Of a stretch of DNA of 39,979 nt, positions 39,939 through 39,979 are shown piece by piece; the stretch's first letter is position 1, and every line of letters starts with the position of its first letter. The notes beneath the pieces were generated by a model. It was not told where the DNA came from and did no database searches. It saw only the letters and a program-made list of their open reading frames with translations. The position numbers and the translations under genes were made by a program. The stretch is from an uncultured Bacilli bacterium (GTDB lineage: Bacteria > Bacillota_I > Bacilli_A > RFN20 > CAG-826): NCBI GenBank assembly GCA_905235515.1, contig CAJOLV010000007.1, positions 1 through 39,979 of the forward strand, read 5' to 3'.

Positions 39939-39979
39939 TGGTATCATATTTTTGCCAAACCAGAAAGGATATTTTTAAG
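39939..39979 (+). promoter_or_regulatory. Promoter and RBS of a gene beyond the right edge
   Basis: Extended -10 TGGTATCAT (39939-39947) is followed by AGAAAGGA about 14 bases from the edge. The coding start must lie at or beyond 39979. Confidence 0.5.

Noticed and set aside
1-39979. CRISPR array, tRNA or rRNA genes, prophage
   Set aside because: No regularly spaced repeats, no cloverleaf with CCA-type end, no rRNA-like stretches and no phage structural genes were seen on either strand.

Overview
The window looks like chromosome from an uncultured, low-GC Bacillota of the class Bacilli, probably gut-associated. This is inferred from AT-rich codon use, AAAGGAG-type ribosome binding sites, Gram-positive-style lipoproteins with BspA-like repeats, and an IS66 element. 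TGA works as a stop (for example at 25072-25074 and 39830-39832) and TGG encodes Trp, so this is the standard code and not the Mycoplasma one.

Layout. 1-1320: right part of an IS66-family insertion sequence (tnpC partial, tnpB, tnpA, terminal end). 1321-2518: a gene graveyard with remnants of a DUF234-type AAA ATPase, a DUF3800 protein and a DUF3990 protein. 2546-6709 (+): membrane-anchored carboxylesterase, HAD phosphatase, MntP-like efflux pump, sugar-nucleotidyltransferase-like protein. 6724-9237 (-): glutaminyl-tRNA synthetase, a small P-loop kinase, a truncated HTH gene. 9343-14243 (-): a complete binding-protein ABC importer (lipoprotein, fused double permease, ATPase). 14523-18991 (-): two class II aldolase paralogues, surE, an RDD membrane protein, an aldo/keto reductase. 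19153-20817 (+): a GPH-type sugar:cation symporter. 21004-21264: an orphan small gene. 21367-25074 (+): a UDP-N-acetyl-L-fucosamine cassette (capE/F/G = fnlA/B/C type) whose first enzyme carries an N-terminal HTH domain and which contains a broken Phd/YefM antitoxin gene.

25269-32877 (+) is the most important region. It holds seven tightly packed genes: GPH transporter, GH31 glycosidase of the sulfoquinovosidase type, transaldolase, HIBADH-family reductase, FucI-like isomerase, DUF4867 protein and TauE/SafE-type exporter. This set matches the sulfoglycolytic transaldolase (sulfo-TAL, sft) pathway. Expected flow: sulfoquinovosides enter, GH31 releases sulfoquinovose, the isomerase makes 6-deoxy-6-sulfofructose, and the transaldolase moves the three-carbon unit to glyceraldehyde-3-phosphate, giving fructose-6-phosphate plus sulfolactaldehyde. 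The reductase makes 2,3-dihydroxypropane-1-sulfonate (DHPS) and the exporter removes it. The glycosidase has Gln where characterised sulfoquinovosidases have their sulfonate-binding Arg.

32943-39219: a single-pass membrane protein (-), then a YtrA-type GntR regulator with a likely self-operator, followed by two large lipoproteins (+). 39326-39832 (+): a DNA-deoxyinosine glycosylase-type repair enzyme. The right edge carries two terminators and the promoter/RBS of the next gene.
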